Shown: positions 23,601 through 35,781 of the stretch, in pieces | How positions within the stretch are numbered: position 1 is the first letter of the stretch | Layout: each line of letters opens with the position of its first letter | Assembly: GCF_015832195.1 (NCBI RefSeq) | Contig: NC_052018.1 | Span: 63,797,666 to 63,861,665 of the forward strand | Length of the DNA stretch: 64,000 nucleotides | Reading direction: 5' to 3' | DNA from: Motacilla alba alba | Taxonomy: Eukaryota; Chordata; Aves; Passeriformes; Motacillidae | Translations under genes and position numbers: made by a program | The notes under the pieces: generated by a model | What the model was told of the DNA's origin: nothing | Databases searched by the model: none | Seen by the model: the letters and a program-made list of their open reading frames with translations, nothing else

Positions 23601-25721
23601 TCCTACATTAGAGGGAGCTCATGATCCAGCCCTACCTCTGTTTGAGTGTGTGAAAGTAGAAACCCACAACATGTAGATGTGGGAATTGAACTGTGATGAC
23701 AGCTGACTGGAAAACAAAGCACTAGCCAGTATGGTTTAGCCCTTGTGGGCAGGTATCCTGCCTCCAGGGCAGGAACACGTTCGTTTGTAGTTGTTTGCAC
23801 TGGGCTCACCTAAATTGCTTGGTTTCTGAAGAGGACAAGGTGTGTGAGGGCCGTGTTACTGCCAAAGCAGAATCCCTGGCTGTTTATCTAGGAGGTTTTC
23901 CTGCCATTGTTGCCTTGGCCCTGGCTGTGCCGGGTGAGTTCTGGATGCTGGTGCTGCTCCATTGCAATACAGCCGCTTTTTTCATGCCTGAGCCTCTCCA
24001 GCATGCAATAGCTTGATACTCAGTAGCTTGATACACCCTGTTCCAGCAAATGTCAAAGTAATGATTCAAAGAGGACTCATCAAGTTTTATCTCAGATTTT
24101 GTTGTTCTCCTCCACCTGCTACATTTTAGCTGTCAATAGATACTTATTTTCAAGAACTTTCTTTTTGTCATCTTTTCAGCTGTTGCAGGTTTATTTCTTT
24201 TTGGTTGTGCTTATTTTGCTCCACATGCCCTATTCTTGTCATAAACAAACAGAAGTTTTATGCAGACAGCACTACTATTTCCCAGCGGTTATCTCCTGTG
24301 GTGGTACCCTCTTGTCTGCTTTCACACTTTCCTGTGCAGGGAAGTGCTTTTGTAAGCTTGAATGTCGAAAAGGAGCCGTAGTGATAAAGGGCACTGTCAG
24401 CAGTTGTGTGCCCTATCTGCTCAGATATCTGTGGGTGTCTTACAGATACAGAGTTTGAAGGTATTATCTCTCTTCTATGCTGCACTCTACCCCCTTTTCA
24501 GCAAGACAAGTTAGCAGGCAGGGATACCTGTGCTGCTCCAGCAGTGATGGTGCCCCTCTGCTCTGCAGCTGTGTGCCTTGCAGGCATTCAGCATTGCTTT
24601 GACATAAGGACATGCTTCCTACAGTAAAGGGTTTCAATTAAAAAATGAATAAAGAAAACCAAAGAGCTGCAATGACCTACAGGAGAGTACTGCTGTGTGT
24701 AATACCTTTCTTGTTTTCTCTTGAAGGGTGGGGGAGAGCAGCAGCTGCCACATACCTCGTTGGCTTTGTGATCCTGGTCATCTGTTTCGCCCTTGCAGTC
24801 ATCGCGTTCTCGATCGAGATCCTCCGCTTCAACTTTGTGCGAGGAATCGGAGGCCTGCTCTTTGTTGTTGGTAAGGCTGGGCAAAGAGACAAGGTTATTT
24901 TAGATGTGAAACAGGCATCAGCAGAAAAACATGCTAGATGGAGCCTCCCTTACGAAATTAGCTCTCTTTGTCTGGTTTATGACTCATTTTCGTGGGAAAT
25001 AAGGGAAGGCTGAGTTGTGGTCTGAAAGCATAATGGGTAGATCCAGTGGCCTTTGTCAGTTCTCACTTTCCCAAAAGCAATTTCTGGCGATGCCCAACAC
25101 CTTTGACCCTTCATGTGACATGCTAAGACTTAAGAGCTGTGGGTGCTTCCCACCTTTCTGATGGGAGGAGGAGGGACGGGGCTCTGGGAGGTAACTGGCT
25201 CGGCAGGGTTCCCAGTGCTGGCTGTGGGACAGGGCTGGTCACGACATGCAGGTATGTGCCTTAGCAACCTGGCAATGGCAGCTGAGGTGCTGCAGCCACA
25301 TAGGTGTGGGGATCTGCCTGGAACAGAAGTCACATACCTCTGTAACAGTGCAGATCTGATTGCAGGTCTGAAGCTAATCCTTACATATCCTAAGTATGCA
25401 CTTATCTCCAGGTACCTTTTCTTAATGGGAACCGTAATATGTTCACTGTAACTTACTCCTGGTTTTCTTTCTTTTCTCTCTCTAGCTGCATTCCAGATCA
25501 TTGGCTTGGTCATTTACCCAGTGAAATTCACAGAAGACATTCCACTGACAGGAGATAACATGTTCAGCTGGGCCTATGGCTTTGGCTGGGCCAGCACTGT
25601 TGTTGTAATAGGTTGTGCTTTCTTCTTCTGCTGCCTCCCCAACTGGGAAGATGAAGTCCTGGGAAACATCAAGCCTACCTATTACTACTCCTCCCCAGAA
25701 AGAGCACCATACTTAAATTGA
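17432..25721 (+). CDS. PERP: PERP copy 1, tetraspan desmosome/apoptosis protein (three exons joined)
   Basis: Join of 17432-17642, 24727-24870 and 25486-25721: 591 nt, 196 aa plus stop (human PERP is 193 aa). The product is a PERP-family four-pass plasma-membrane protein of the claudin/PMP22/EMP group. In mammals PERP is a p53/p63 target that supports desmosomes in stratified epithelia and can promote apoptosis. Visible features: N-terminal CGLAC..CRW; TM1 about 14-31; [10 protein letters not shown]; first extracellular loop with LW at 49-50 and the claudin-type cysteine pair C53/C64; WGRAAAA at 72-78 leading into TM2; RGIGGLL and TM3 about 110-130; [17 protein letters not shown]4 with [10 protein letters not shown]; cytosolic tail with [13 protein letters not shown]. 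The ATG at 17432 is the first in-frame methionine after the predicted start site and has G at +4. All splice sites are GT-AG and both introns are phase 1. It resembles mammalian PERP more than copy 2 does, so I assign the symbol here. Confidence 0.95.
17643..24726 (+). other. intron 1 of PERP copy 1
   Basis: 7,084 bp phase-1 intron, GT-AG, with acceptor tract 'ttgttttctcttgaag'. It contains a 17-nt A run at 20078-20094 and a minus-strand open segment ending in a strong donor-like site at 20270 (see findings). No exon of another known gene is recognised. Confidence 0.9.
20078..20104. repeat. poly-A / (GAAAA)n tract
   Basis: Run of 17 A followed by two GAAAA units. It could be a decayed retroposon tail, but no flanking element is recognisable. 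Confidence 0.85.
24727..24870 (+). CDS. PERP copy 1, exon 2
   Basis: 144 nt encoding the end of codon 71 (Gly) through codon 118 and the first base of codon 119. It begins [13 protein letters not shown] and covers TM2 (74-98), the intracellular loop and the start of TM3 ([10 protein letters not shown]). It ends GTTG|GTAAGG. This is the best-conserved exon between the two copies, with 9 differences in 48 codons. Confidence 0.95.
24871..25485 (+). other. intron 2 of PERP copy 1
   Basis: 615 bp phase-1 intron. It starts GTAAGG and ends with a strong pyrimidine tract 'ttttctctctctag'. Nothing else recognised inside. Confidence 0.92.
25486..25721 (+). CDS. PERP copy 1, exon 3 (coding part)
   Basis: 236 nt encoding residues 119-196 and the stop. 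Contains [13 protein letters not shown], the second extracellular loop, [10 protein letters not shown]4 ([12 protein letters not shown]) and the cytosolic tail. The tail runs seven residues (ERAPYLN) past the point where copy 2 stops and where human PERP ends (YTSA). Confidence 0.95.
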
Positions 25722-27905
25722 AAGATTAAGTCCAAGTACAGTCAACTGTCAAAACAGAGGAGCACCTCTGATGTACATTTGGTGTGATTGTAGGAGACTA
25801 AAAAAAACTCACCTTATTTTGCCAGTGTATTTCTTACTGTGGCTGGCAAAAAATTAGGAAAAACATTGGCATCTTAATCCAAATAGCTTTTACCCAAAGT
25901 ATTATTTACACATTCTCATATCAATTCAGTTTGGGTGGTTTACTTGCTCCTTCCCCTCCCAATTAATTGAGTCATCCTTATTTTATTAAAATATTTTCTT
26001 ATGAATATAGATGATAGTGTTTCAAGTTTTAAAAGGAAAAGGATAGATTTTAAACAACCCATTAGTGTGTTCTGTGAGACAGGTTTTTTTTTTCACCTCT
26101 GACAAAATTGCTTTAAATGGAGCTAGGAAAAAACACAGCCTTCCAATTAATGGTTTTTGTTCTGTCAAAGTCAGTCCCAAGAAAGAAACTTCTGTGATAC
26201 TATCACAGTCATCTGCTGCCTAAAAATCTTTTCTCATTCCTGTTACTGGACTGTTGTTGACTACTAGCTATTTGAATTAAGGGGAAAATAAAATTAAAAT
26301 TTATTTTCCACCAATTGGTGCTGTTAGACAAGGTCTCCTCCAAAGCATGGAGCTGGTGTATGACATAAGAGTGGCTAATGTAACGTTGGTGGGTTTGTGG
26401 CCACAGCAGGACTTGTGATGGAATCACATATATGTGTTGTAATGGATTCAGATGCTAAACTACGTACATTTTTACATGGTATATGAGGGATGCTAATTTA
26501 GAAAGTATCTTTGAGCAGAAACATAAACTATTTTATTTTTCTACCTTTGTAAAGTTGCAGTGTTTTAATTATTAGTGTGCTTTGGAGGGAAATTTTAGCA
26601 TAAGGTGTTTAAAAACCTCCAAAAGTTTCTAACATTGTAGGTACCTCAGAGTTTAGCAAACTTGGGCTGCTTTGTGAGTGAGTAGGGGTAAGAGGTAGAA
26701 ATAGAAAGGCAGTTCTGTGAGCAATTTACATATGTAAACTTCATACAGACATCAGTGTTGGAGTAATCTGGCTGGCTCCTCATTTGTGTTTCTGCAGCCA
26801 GCAGTTCCAAAATAAGTATTCCAGCAAGGCATAGCCATGTCTGTGTTGGTCATGGACCTGCAGCATCTTACAGCAGATTTAATTATGGTCTATAATCTTT
26901 GTCAGGGCTTTGTTCAGTGGAGGAAGAAGGAAGAACTCTTCCAGCTATGGGGGAAGTAGCTTTAGCAAAGACAGACTGAGGTGGATATTGGTGGGGTGGA
27001 AAGCAAATGCTGCATGTTGCTCTGTGTTATTTCTTACTCTCATGAACCTGGTACTTAGGAGAGGGTGAGTGTTTGGGTGTGTGTATTCATGCACATGTAC
27101 AAAATAGAACTTAGAAAGCATTAACCAAGAGACTGTAAAGCTAAAGTAATTTACAACTGATCTTTTACAATGCCCTGTATTTCTTGTATTATATATTGTA
27201 TAGCTTTCCATTTTGTAACACCTTTTTCAATTTGATAATGCTATATATTGCATGTGATCCTGTTTTAGAGAGGCCAGTTGATTCCTGAAGGTCCCTTCTA
27301 GGCCTGTATTTTATAACTTTACAGAGCATAAATGTCTGCAGACTTCAGAATTGTGTTACGAGCTCAGTTGTGGCATATACAATCAATTGTATTTATGATT
27401 CTTGCCGAATAAGAGAGTTCTGTGGCAAACGTGTCCTTTTAAATTTTTTTTCCCTTTTCTGTACAGTACTGGCTGGTGGGGAATACTGTGTAGATTTTAT
27501 CATAAGTAATGATAGTACCTACTTCTAGAGAATTTAAAACACAGCAGAGAATCTCAAGTCAGGAAAACCCTTGCCCAACTAAAGCTGAAAAGGACAAGAA
27601 AGTGTGAGAAAATGGACACCTTTCCTAATGACAGGGAAGATGGTAATCAGAATTAGCATAATTTAAATCTTTTGTATGCTTTTTTTACAAGCATTGGCAT
27701 AACTTGTCAGAAGAAGACTAATGTAAAATAAACTTGGCTCTGAATGTACTGGGAGGGGTAGAAGCATAACCAGCATGTTACACAACTTTGATGTTCTAGA
27801 GAAAGCTATTGCAAAAACTTATTAATTACTTTCAAGTGATATTAATGTATGTGACACTCGTTTCAAATGTGGTGGCTTAATTAAAAATGTTTTAACTGAC
27901 AGTTG
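25722..27905 (+). other. 3' UTR of PERP copy 1 (predicted extent)
   Basis: AT-rich stretch with many ATTTA and poly-U blocks and no coding signal, as expected for a long 3' UTR. Possible poly(A) hexamers lie at 26287-26292, 27727-27732 and 28011-28016 (all AATAAA) and at 27880-27885 (ATTAAA). I favour the end near 27.9 kb because of the GU-rich element after it. Earlier ends are possible. Confidence 0.5.
27279..27317 (+). repeat. possible CR1 3'-tail remnant
   Basis: 'gattcctgaaggtcccttct' resembles the CR1 3' end on the plus strand, with a decayed terminal octamer region after it. Only about 40 bp, inside the predicted 3' UTR. Weak. Confidence 0.25.
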
Positions 27906-27935
27906 TAGAAACTTGGTGGTGTTTGTGGTTTGTGG
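27880..27935 (+). other. poly(A) signal and GU-rich downstream element, PERP copy 1
   Basis: ATTAAA at 27880-27885 is followed about 30 nt later by a GU-rich block at 27914-27935 ('ggtggtgtttgtggtttgtgg'). This is the usual spacing for cleavage around 27900. Confidence 0.5.
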
Positions 27936-30900
27936 ATAATTTTGTAAAATCAAACAAGCCATTCTTTTCTTCTCTTAACTTGAATATCAGTATCTATAAA
28001 GTGTCAGGTTAATAAAATGAAGTTAAAGACCTCATGTCCAGGAGGCAGCAACTTCATTTTCCAGTCAAATAACCTTCACAATACACTGCAAAACATGTCT
28101 GTGCACTTTCATTGAAGTGTCAGGTATAGAATGTTCTTTCCTAAGCCAAAACTGAGTGCATCACAGATAAGGGGGAGCTCTAAACATTTTAAATATACAA
28201 TAGTCTACAGGAAGTCTCGCGTGTGGGAAGTCTGTTCTTTATCAAAACTGTTCTAAGTTCCTTTCCTACAATGATCAAGAAATTTAAATAGCAAAAAAAA
28301 AAGATGGTGTACTTGCCTGCTATTTTCAGTAGAAGGCTGCACTTCTCCCAGGATTAGAAACCTTCCCACTTTTAACCTCAGTTTATGCATGGCCCATATT
28401 ATAACCCTGTCCTAGTGATGTTTTTAAAAAGAGCAAGTCAGTCAGTCACTGCTGTCTTACACCAGCCTGTGGCTTCTGATTTCTGGAAAGACAGGTTCAT
28501 CATTCTCCTGTTCATTTTTTTTAATCTGCCCTCTTCCCTAAATACCTTAATTTTAAAATTAATTTACTAGCCTGGATTCTGGTGCCTTGCATGTATTTTC
28601 TGGGGGGGTTTTGGTTCCATGCGTCCCCCTTTTTAATTTCTTCTAATTTTAAATAAACAAATAGGAAAAATATTTTGGTTCCTTTAGATTTTCCTAAATG
28701 CCCTCAAGATAATTGCAGGGTATCTATAACGCCCTTCTCTTGACAGGAAGAAAATTTGTACTCCTGTTTACCTACCAGTCTGTATTAAGCTGCAACCTAA
28801 ATCTGTGCTCACTAAAATCATCTGAATATCTCCAGTGAGCTTCAGGCTGCAGGGTTGCTCCTTCTAATCCATTTTGTGGGAAGAGAGAGCAGTTCAGGGG
28901 AATCTGAGCACACTTGGCCCTTGTCTCAGGAGCAGTTATAGGCAATCAAAAATGTGCATGACTGAGTGCTAGGGAAGACTAATTGACCTGAATGGGATGA
29001 TTAATGCTTAAATCCCATGGATATGGGAAACAGCTGCCACACCCCGCTGGGATTTTGTATTTTCAGTTGATGTAACAAGTGACTAATTTTTTAGACAATT
29101 CATTGACAAGATAGAAATCTGAAAGATTATTCACCTGACCTTTACATCCTGCACACAAAGGCTTTTGGATGTAGAATGCATACATAAATCAAGGGAGTGT
29201 AGTAACAGATCATTTGGGAGGGGGGAGGATTGTTATGGTGATAAGCACTCCAGAAACAAAAACAACCACGTAGGAAGAGAAAATGTTGCACACACACACA
29301 AAGAAAGAGAGTTGCTGAGGTCATTGAGCACTTACAAACTAATGATGAACCAAGCACACATATCTATGGAAACCAAAATGCTTCAGGAGATACACAACGT
29401 TTGAGAGCTGAAGTACTGGTCCTACAACTCAGAGCAGTGGGGGTTACTGGCAATATGGAACAGCACCCTGAAAAAACAGGGTAATCTATGCCAGTTGGTG
29501 AAATTGCACAGGCTTTTAAAAGGACTTAGGAGATGATACTCAGAATCAGAATAAAGTTTAATAAAATCTGGAGGATGCATTTGTAAAGAATAGGAATGCT
29601 GAGTTTCTAAATTTGATTCCTGTGACAGGCGTCAGTACAGAAGTAGTGAAATCCATGTGCAGTGGGTTCACAGAACCTGGTAAATGCCAGTGATACTGCA
29701 CAGGTGCAGCAGTTTATATGCATAGATCCCACTTCCTGCACCTGTGCTGTGTATTTATGAGATAGTTCCACCAAGGACTCCATGATGCAGGTCTGCAGTG
29801 GTACAGAAAGCAGCCTTTTGTCTGGGATTCCCTGGTGTCCTAAGGTGAGGCAAAGCTGCACCAGCTATGAAGCTTGACATCTAAAAATTCCCAGCAAAAA
29901 TCCAATGTCCTCAAATTTTGCCTATGTAAAATTACATTTAAATTACTTGAGAATTGTTAGAATAATCCAAAGGATTTTTTCATTAGGATTTTTGAATGCA
30001 TAAATTTAATAAGGCTGTATTTATAACAAAGACTGTGGAAGAACACACGGAAATGCCTGGAGCTTTATAATATAAATATTACAGCTATAAACAAGATAAA
30101 TAATAATTTGTGATAAGAACTATTCATTACATAATATAATTAATAAATAGAAATTAATTCTATTCCTCACAGACTGATCTTTGCAGGATTGAATAACATG
30201 ACAAGAGTTGGTATGGCTGCTGCTTTTTGTTTATTCATGGGAATGGGGACAATATATGCTACTTTTCACAGAGTTTTAGTGAATATAAAATATTTTATAA
30301 CCATCAAAGTCTGCTAAGACTCAAGGTGATACATTGGAAATCAGTGTTCACTGAGTTTGAGAGGGCCCGGAAAGGTTTGGAGTGAGCACTCAGATGAAAC
30401 TGAACATAAAAGCCAGACAAGTCCTGTCCTACAGTGTGCTGCCCTGGGAAATGATGATGCATTGAAGTAGGCTGGTTTGATGGTCACAGTCCTGAATGCC
30501 CATGGAGGCATATAACTGGGGCAGGAGCTGACCTGTGGCCATTAGGTCCCTTTTCAGGAAATAGCCTATTTTTAAGCTCTCTTTGGAGAGGATTTAAGCA
30601 ATCCCTTACAACAGGAAATAAACAGAACTTATAATGAAAAAAAAATTTAGATGAATTTTTATACATGAAAAATAACTTCTGACTTGAAATAGAAAGACAA
30701 AACAACTCACAAAACAAAACTCAGGAAAATCATAATTGGCATTTAGTAATAAGGCAATAAGTTTAAAATGTTGCTAGGATACTTCTGTTTTAATTTTAGC
30801 CCTCTTGTCAAATCAATTTCACATCAAACATTTAAAACTGAAGACATAATTTCCATGATTAGTTTCCACATTAGTTTCAGCAAAATCCCACTTTTGGCTG

Positions 30901-33900
30901 GAGAATCTCAAAGTGAAAATTTCTGGCTGAAACCCCTTAAGACACGCTTAGCATGCATGTCCTATCTGTAAATCTCAGAGTGTTTAAACAAGCAGCTATT
31001 CCCAACTGACCCATAAGGCAGAGCAGATAAAAGCCATTTCTTTGACAGAGAACTGTAAGTAGCAAGGCTGTGGCAGCAGGGAATTACCTAAGTGAAGCTG
31101 ATTTTATTCCTCTCCTAAGGCAACTGAGCTTTACGCTTCACAAGGAGTTACTGTTATGATCCACTACAACAGGACAAGTATTTAGTCAGCTTACCTATGC
31201 CACAGAGAAGTTCTGGAACCCAAAGAAAGTAGTTTAAGTGTAATTATTCCATATGTAGAACAGGACTGTGCTGTACCACTCTAACTGCTTACCCATGGGT
31301 TCATAAAATCCCTGTACACAACGTGCTATGATTCTTCCATTCTAAGATTCTGTGTACTCACTGGAGAGCTTGTGCTCCTGACAGCCACTCAAGGAAAATA
31401 CAGACACTCACAATGGTTACAAGTGTCCAGAGGCCATCTCAGCTCCTAACTGAGTAGTTGGTTTAGAGGACACCCTTGATTTAAGCCTTTTGCCTGGAGA
31501 AGGGGGAGTTGGCTGAACTGATTAAACTTCTACAGAGCCTCTGTAGGAAATTCCTGGGGATTAAACCTTGTTCCAATATATAACATATTGTGTCCTTAAG
31601 CAAAAACCAGCTGACAATTATATCCATTCTCAGGCACACAGTCTTTGTACTTTCCTAATCTTGTGTTTTCCTTATTTCTGTTTTCCCAATACAGTCTTGA
31701 ATTGCTCCCGTAAATTACAATCCTGGATGACACCCCATGTTTGCATCTCAGGTGTTAACACTTATTGGTTTGCACGTGTAGCCTTGCTAAGGAGAGCAGG
31801 AAAGCCCTTTTAAACCTAAGCCTTGTCCTGTCCAGGCAAGCCTGCTTTACTGACAAGAGCCACACAGTGCTGCATGTGGGGCAGGCTTCAGAGGCCCTGC
31901 AGCAAGCTCGTCTTGAATAACTCTTGCTAAAAATCTTATCAAAACCCTGTGGGAATTTTCCTCCAAGCTTGGCAGTCGGTGAAGAGAGGAAGTATCCAGA
32001 GCTTTCCTGTGCTGTGTGGGATAGAGGAAAGCTTTCCCAAGTGCACAGTGGGAATACTGAGCACCCACCATTCCTCAGGTCATCATAAGCATCATGGAGA
32101 AGTCACAGTTCCTGGCCACCACAGGAGAGTTCCTCAGAAAGAGTTGGTGTAGCAGAGCTACAAGATCTCAACTGTGTGCACTTTTGCAGGAGGGTGTTTT
32201 TATTTTGCCAAGATGTAAAGTCAGGTCTTGTTCAGAATGTATTTCTACACGATGATTTCTACAATGATGTCTACAGGTCTTTTTCTACATGTGCTTGCTT
32301 TGGATGAAATATTAGTCACATGGAGAACACTAATGCCTTACTGCCCAGGGGATGCAGGGTACAGGGAGTGACCACAAGGCACAATTTGGCTGACTGAGTT
32401 GCATCACTGTTTGGGCTGTGGTTGTAACAATAACTGCAGTGCAGCCCTTTCCAAAGGGAAAGAGTAGACTGGCATTACCAGCAAAAGAAAAGGACCTATG
32501 GTTGTAAATAAATTCATAAAGATGGTAGTAATAATTGTGAAATTTATGCTCAGAGTGACTTGTTAGATGTAAGATAGCAAACAAGAGAACAGATCATGAG
32601 ACAATTTTAGCAAAGCTTTTTAAATTCAAACTCTGGGGACTTCTTGTTTATAAGCAGTGTGACTGTAAGAGAATGAAAATGTGCTTGTTGCAAAGTCATG
32701 ATCATGCACCACAGCCAGTCAATTTATGCCAATCCAGTCATTTACACAGCTTAGCTGACCAGTCAGAGACTAAAGGTGAACGAAAAGACACTGCCAGTGA
32801 TTTGTTAGCTTCTTCTTCCACTAAGAAAACCATTTGTGTCTTGGCTGAAAAAGGCATATTTTTATTTCTAACTCTAATTCTGTAGAGTTGTTTGTTTTAT
32901 CATATCCTCCTGCTTACTTGGTTACCTCAGGTAATAATGAAGATTCATTAGCAATATTTTTAGGTGCAGAGAGTGCACTACAGTCCAACAGTTTTAACAT
33001 TGATAATATATCTTCATTTTCAATAGATGATATTGGTGTTAGCCAGGAGGGTCTATCCACAGATATTGGAGGAGAAGAAGCATTTGCTTTCATGTAAACA
33101 CCCAGCTTACACACTGTAAAAGATGAAGCATGGTGAAGGTAAGTCATCACTTCACTTAAAGTTTCCAATCCTTTTTCCCTGTTTGCCATAGAAGTATCAG
33201 AATTACATGAGATAGATACAAAATTTTGTTACCTTTGGATATATGTCCCTCTCTACTGTTCAAGATATCTCAAATTACCCTTTTACTGAATGTGAAGATT
33301 GCTTGTAATTCTGAATTGCTTAAGGATGACAAAGGTGGGCAAGACACAGAAACATTTGTGGTGACTGAACACTACTCACCCTTCTTTCACAACATGATAA
33401 TGTTCTCTGTGGTATCACCTTGTGAATGCTAACATTTGAGGCAGCATGCATTCATCCACAGGTGAGCTGTAACAGAAACTGATGACAAATCCTTCAGTAA
33501 GTGCCTACCTGAAGCACTGCTGAGCATTCTAAATCCAGAGAGGACCATTTTAGTCCTCAACAGACATTGGCTCTCAAATGCATGACAGCATCTGTCTTCA
33601 TACTAGATTTCAGGTACAAAATTGCTTTAATTTGATTTGCCTATATCCTTATAAAGCTGTAATTTTTGTGAAAGGTTGGAACTTGGCAAGAGACTAGATA
33701 CAGGCAGCTGAGTGAAGGCTTGTCTACACCCTGCTGCCACATTCACAAGTATTTCTGAAGCCATCTTTTAAAAATAATGTAATATCCAAACCTGTGTTCT
33801 CTCAAACTTCTGGATTCTATTTTGTGCACTTCTACCTCAGCTGTGGCAACAGAAAGAATGCATATACAGACTTGGACGACCTGTACGTAACAGCATAGCA

Positions 33901-35100
33901 CACTAAGGTTGGGCTTCAAATGATACTGGCTTTAATGTAAATATTTAAATAATGCATTTAAAAATTGTATATTGCAGTGTTACCTGCAGAACGGGTAAAT
34001 GATATTTTAAACATTAGGTTAATGATAACTAAATTTGTGGATAGCACAAATGTGGGCTAAAATGGAAGTTACATTCTATTCTAAGGAAATTGTTGCTCCA
34101 TAAAGTTTACTTTACAAAAAAATAAAAGTGAGATTGTCCCTTATTTCCAACTCAAAACAGCAGCTGAGGTGTCTTCATAGTTGGCTGTAGCTTTCAGCAA
34201 CATTCAAATTCAATGGTCAAAACAGCAAAAATGTCTCCTGCTCTCACAGAGGCCTGCTGGATACCCCTGATGGACCTCTCACAGCCACAGGGATATTGGA
34301 CTCTTTGTGCCACAGGAAAGCTGCTGGCAGGATGCTTCAATCTCACTTTTATTTTTTTGCTAATCTACCAGCAGGAAAGTAAGGTATCTGATGAGAGATA
34401 AGGCATGGTGTAAAATTTACTTCTTCAAATCTAATTCTTCACTGTGCTGCAGCTCATTGCTGTGGATGTTCCAGTTTGGTTCAAGCTCAATACCTCTTCA
34501 GGCACAGTGTATCAGTGCAATGTAAATTATTAATTTCTTTTATTTAGGCCATTATTGATTTATGAGTATTAATTCAGAAAAGTGCTGTGGAGTTTGCAGT
34601 TCACAAACAGTTCATAGCTGTCACATTGCACCATGAGAGCTGCAATACAATAACACATTTCCTTGAGTAAACGAGGATGCAGCCTTGAGTATACTTGGAT
34701 GCAGCCCTACCTGACAAAATCCACCATGGGAGCAAAGGATACTTCGCATCCTCTGGGCTTAACTGTGTTTCACACAAACCAGCTTTGATCAAGGGCTGCA
34801 GCTGCTTCCAGATGTAAATGCAATTGGGCCCTACCAAAATACTAGGTTGTAGCACGTGTTAGTTCAAAGGGAGAGTGCAGGGAACACAGCAATGCCGCTT
34901 CTGAGCCGACAGACAGGAAGCTCTGCCCCGCACTCTGGGTGTCCTCCCAGGGCACAGAGAGGTGATGGCTCATCTCTGCCTCGCACTCCCAGCAGCTGCA
35001 GACAGGCTCTGACAGGCCCCAGGCAGTGCTTGTACAGCCAGATCCACACTCAGGGAGTGTTTGTGAGGCTCAGTCAAATCAGAACTCGGCTTTTGTTCTC
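27936..35100. other. intergenic region between the two PERP copies
   Basis: About 7 kb, mostly AT-rich. I recognise no gene, no third PERP exon and no clear mobile element. A short (CA)n lies at 29289-29301. From about 34.86 to 35.06 kb the sequence becomes moderately GC-rich, which may be an upstream regulatory patch of copy 2. Minus-strand open segments at 32.35-32.51, 32.92-33.16 and 34.70-34.84 kb have splice-like edges but fall within chance expectation. Confidence 0.55.
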
Positions 35101-35585
35101 CCAGTAAGGCTATATCCAGATCATACTGTATTTTTCTTTTCCTCTGTACCTAAGCTCCAGAAGGGGAAGAGCCAACAGTGACATTCTTTATTGCCCTAGC
35201 TTTGTAACAGCTATGGGAATTTCTTTAATACTCATAAATAAGGTAAAAAAAAAAAAAGGTATTATTTTATTTTCAAATGGAGCCCTAGAAAGGCAGCTCA
35301 CAGCCTCCATAAACATCCACCATGCCATGCAAACAGCTCCCTCTCGTCTCTGCTTTCTCCTGCCATGATGCAAATCCCTTAGAAGATGGAAAGGTGTAAG
35401 CACAGCTGCTGGTGGGCATGTCAGGAAGGAAAGTGTTGAATGCTGAGGGTAAACATCTCCTGATTTGTTACCTAGTCAGCAGGGCAGAGAAGATCTCACA
35501 GATAAACCCAGCCTCGAAGCTTCTCCCCAGCTCAACTGGTTATTGCTCAGCGGCAGCTCTTACTCATCCGAATCTAGGTGGAGCT

Positions 35586-35617
35586 CCTTCCCTCCCTCCA
35601 TCCCTCCCTCCCTCTCT
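35586..35617. repeat. CCCT-rich pyrimidine microsatellite
   Basis: Runs of 'ccctccctccatccctccct', pure C/T apart from one A, about 170 bp upstream of the copy 2 ATG. The opposite strand is G-rich (GGGA repeats) and could fold as a G-quadruplex (inference). Confidence 0.85.
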
Positions 35618-35781
35618 GCCGTGTCTGTCCTGCCTGAAAAGCTTTTCTCCAACATCTGCAGACGCGTTAGTTCGCAGGTGCCGGCAGCGCCTTTCCAGGA
35701 GCTCAGCAGAGGCACCTATCGCTCCGTGCGGCCGAGCTTGCGGCAGAGAGGGCCTCGTCCCGCCAGCGCCCGCCCTGAGCC

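Noticed and set aside
31320..31352. Possible CR1 terminal octamer ('attctaagattctgtg')
   Set aside because: Too short, with no flanking CR1 sequence.
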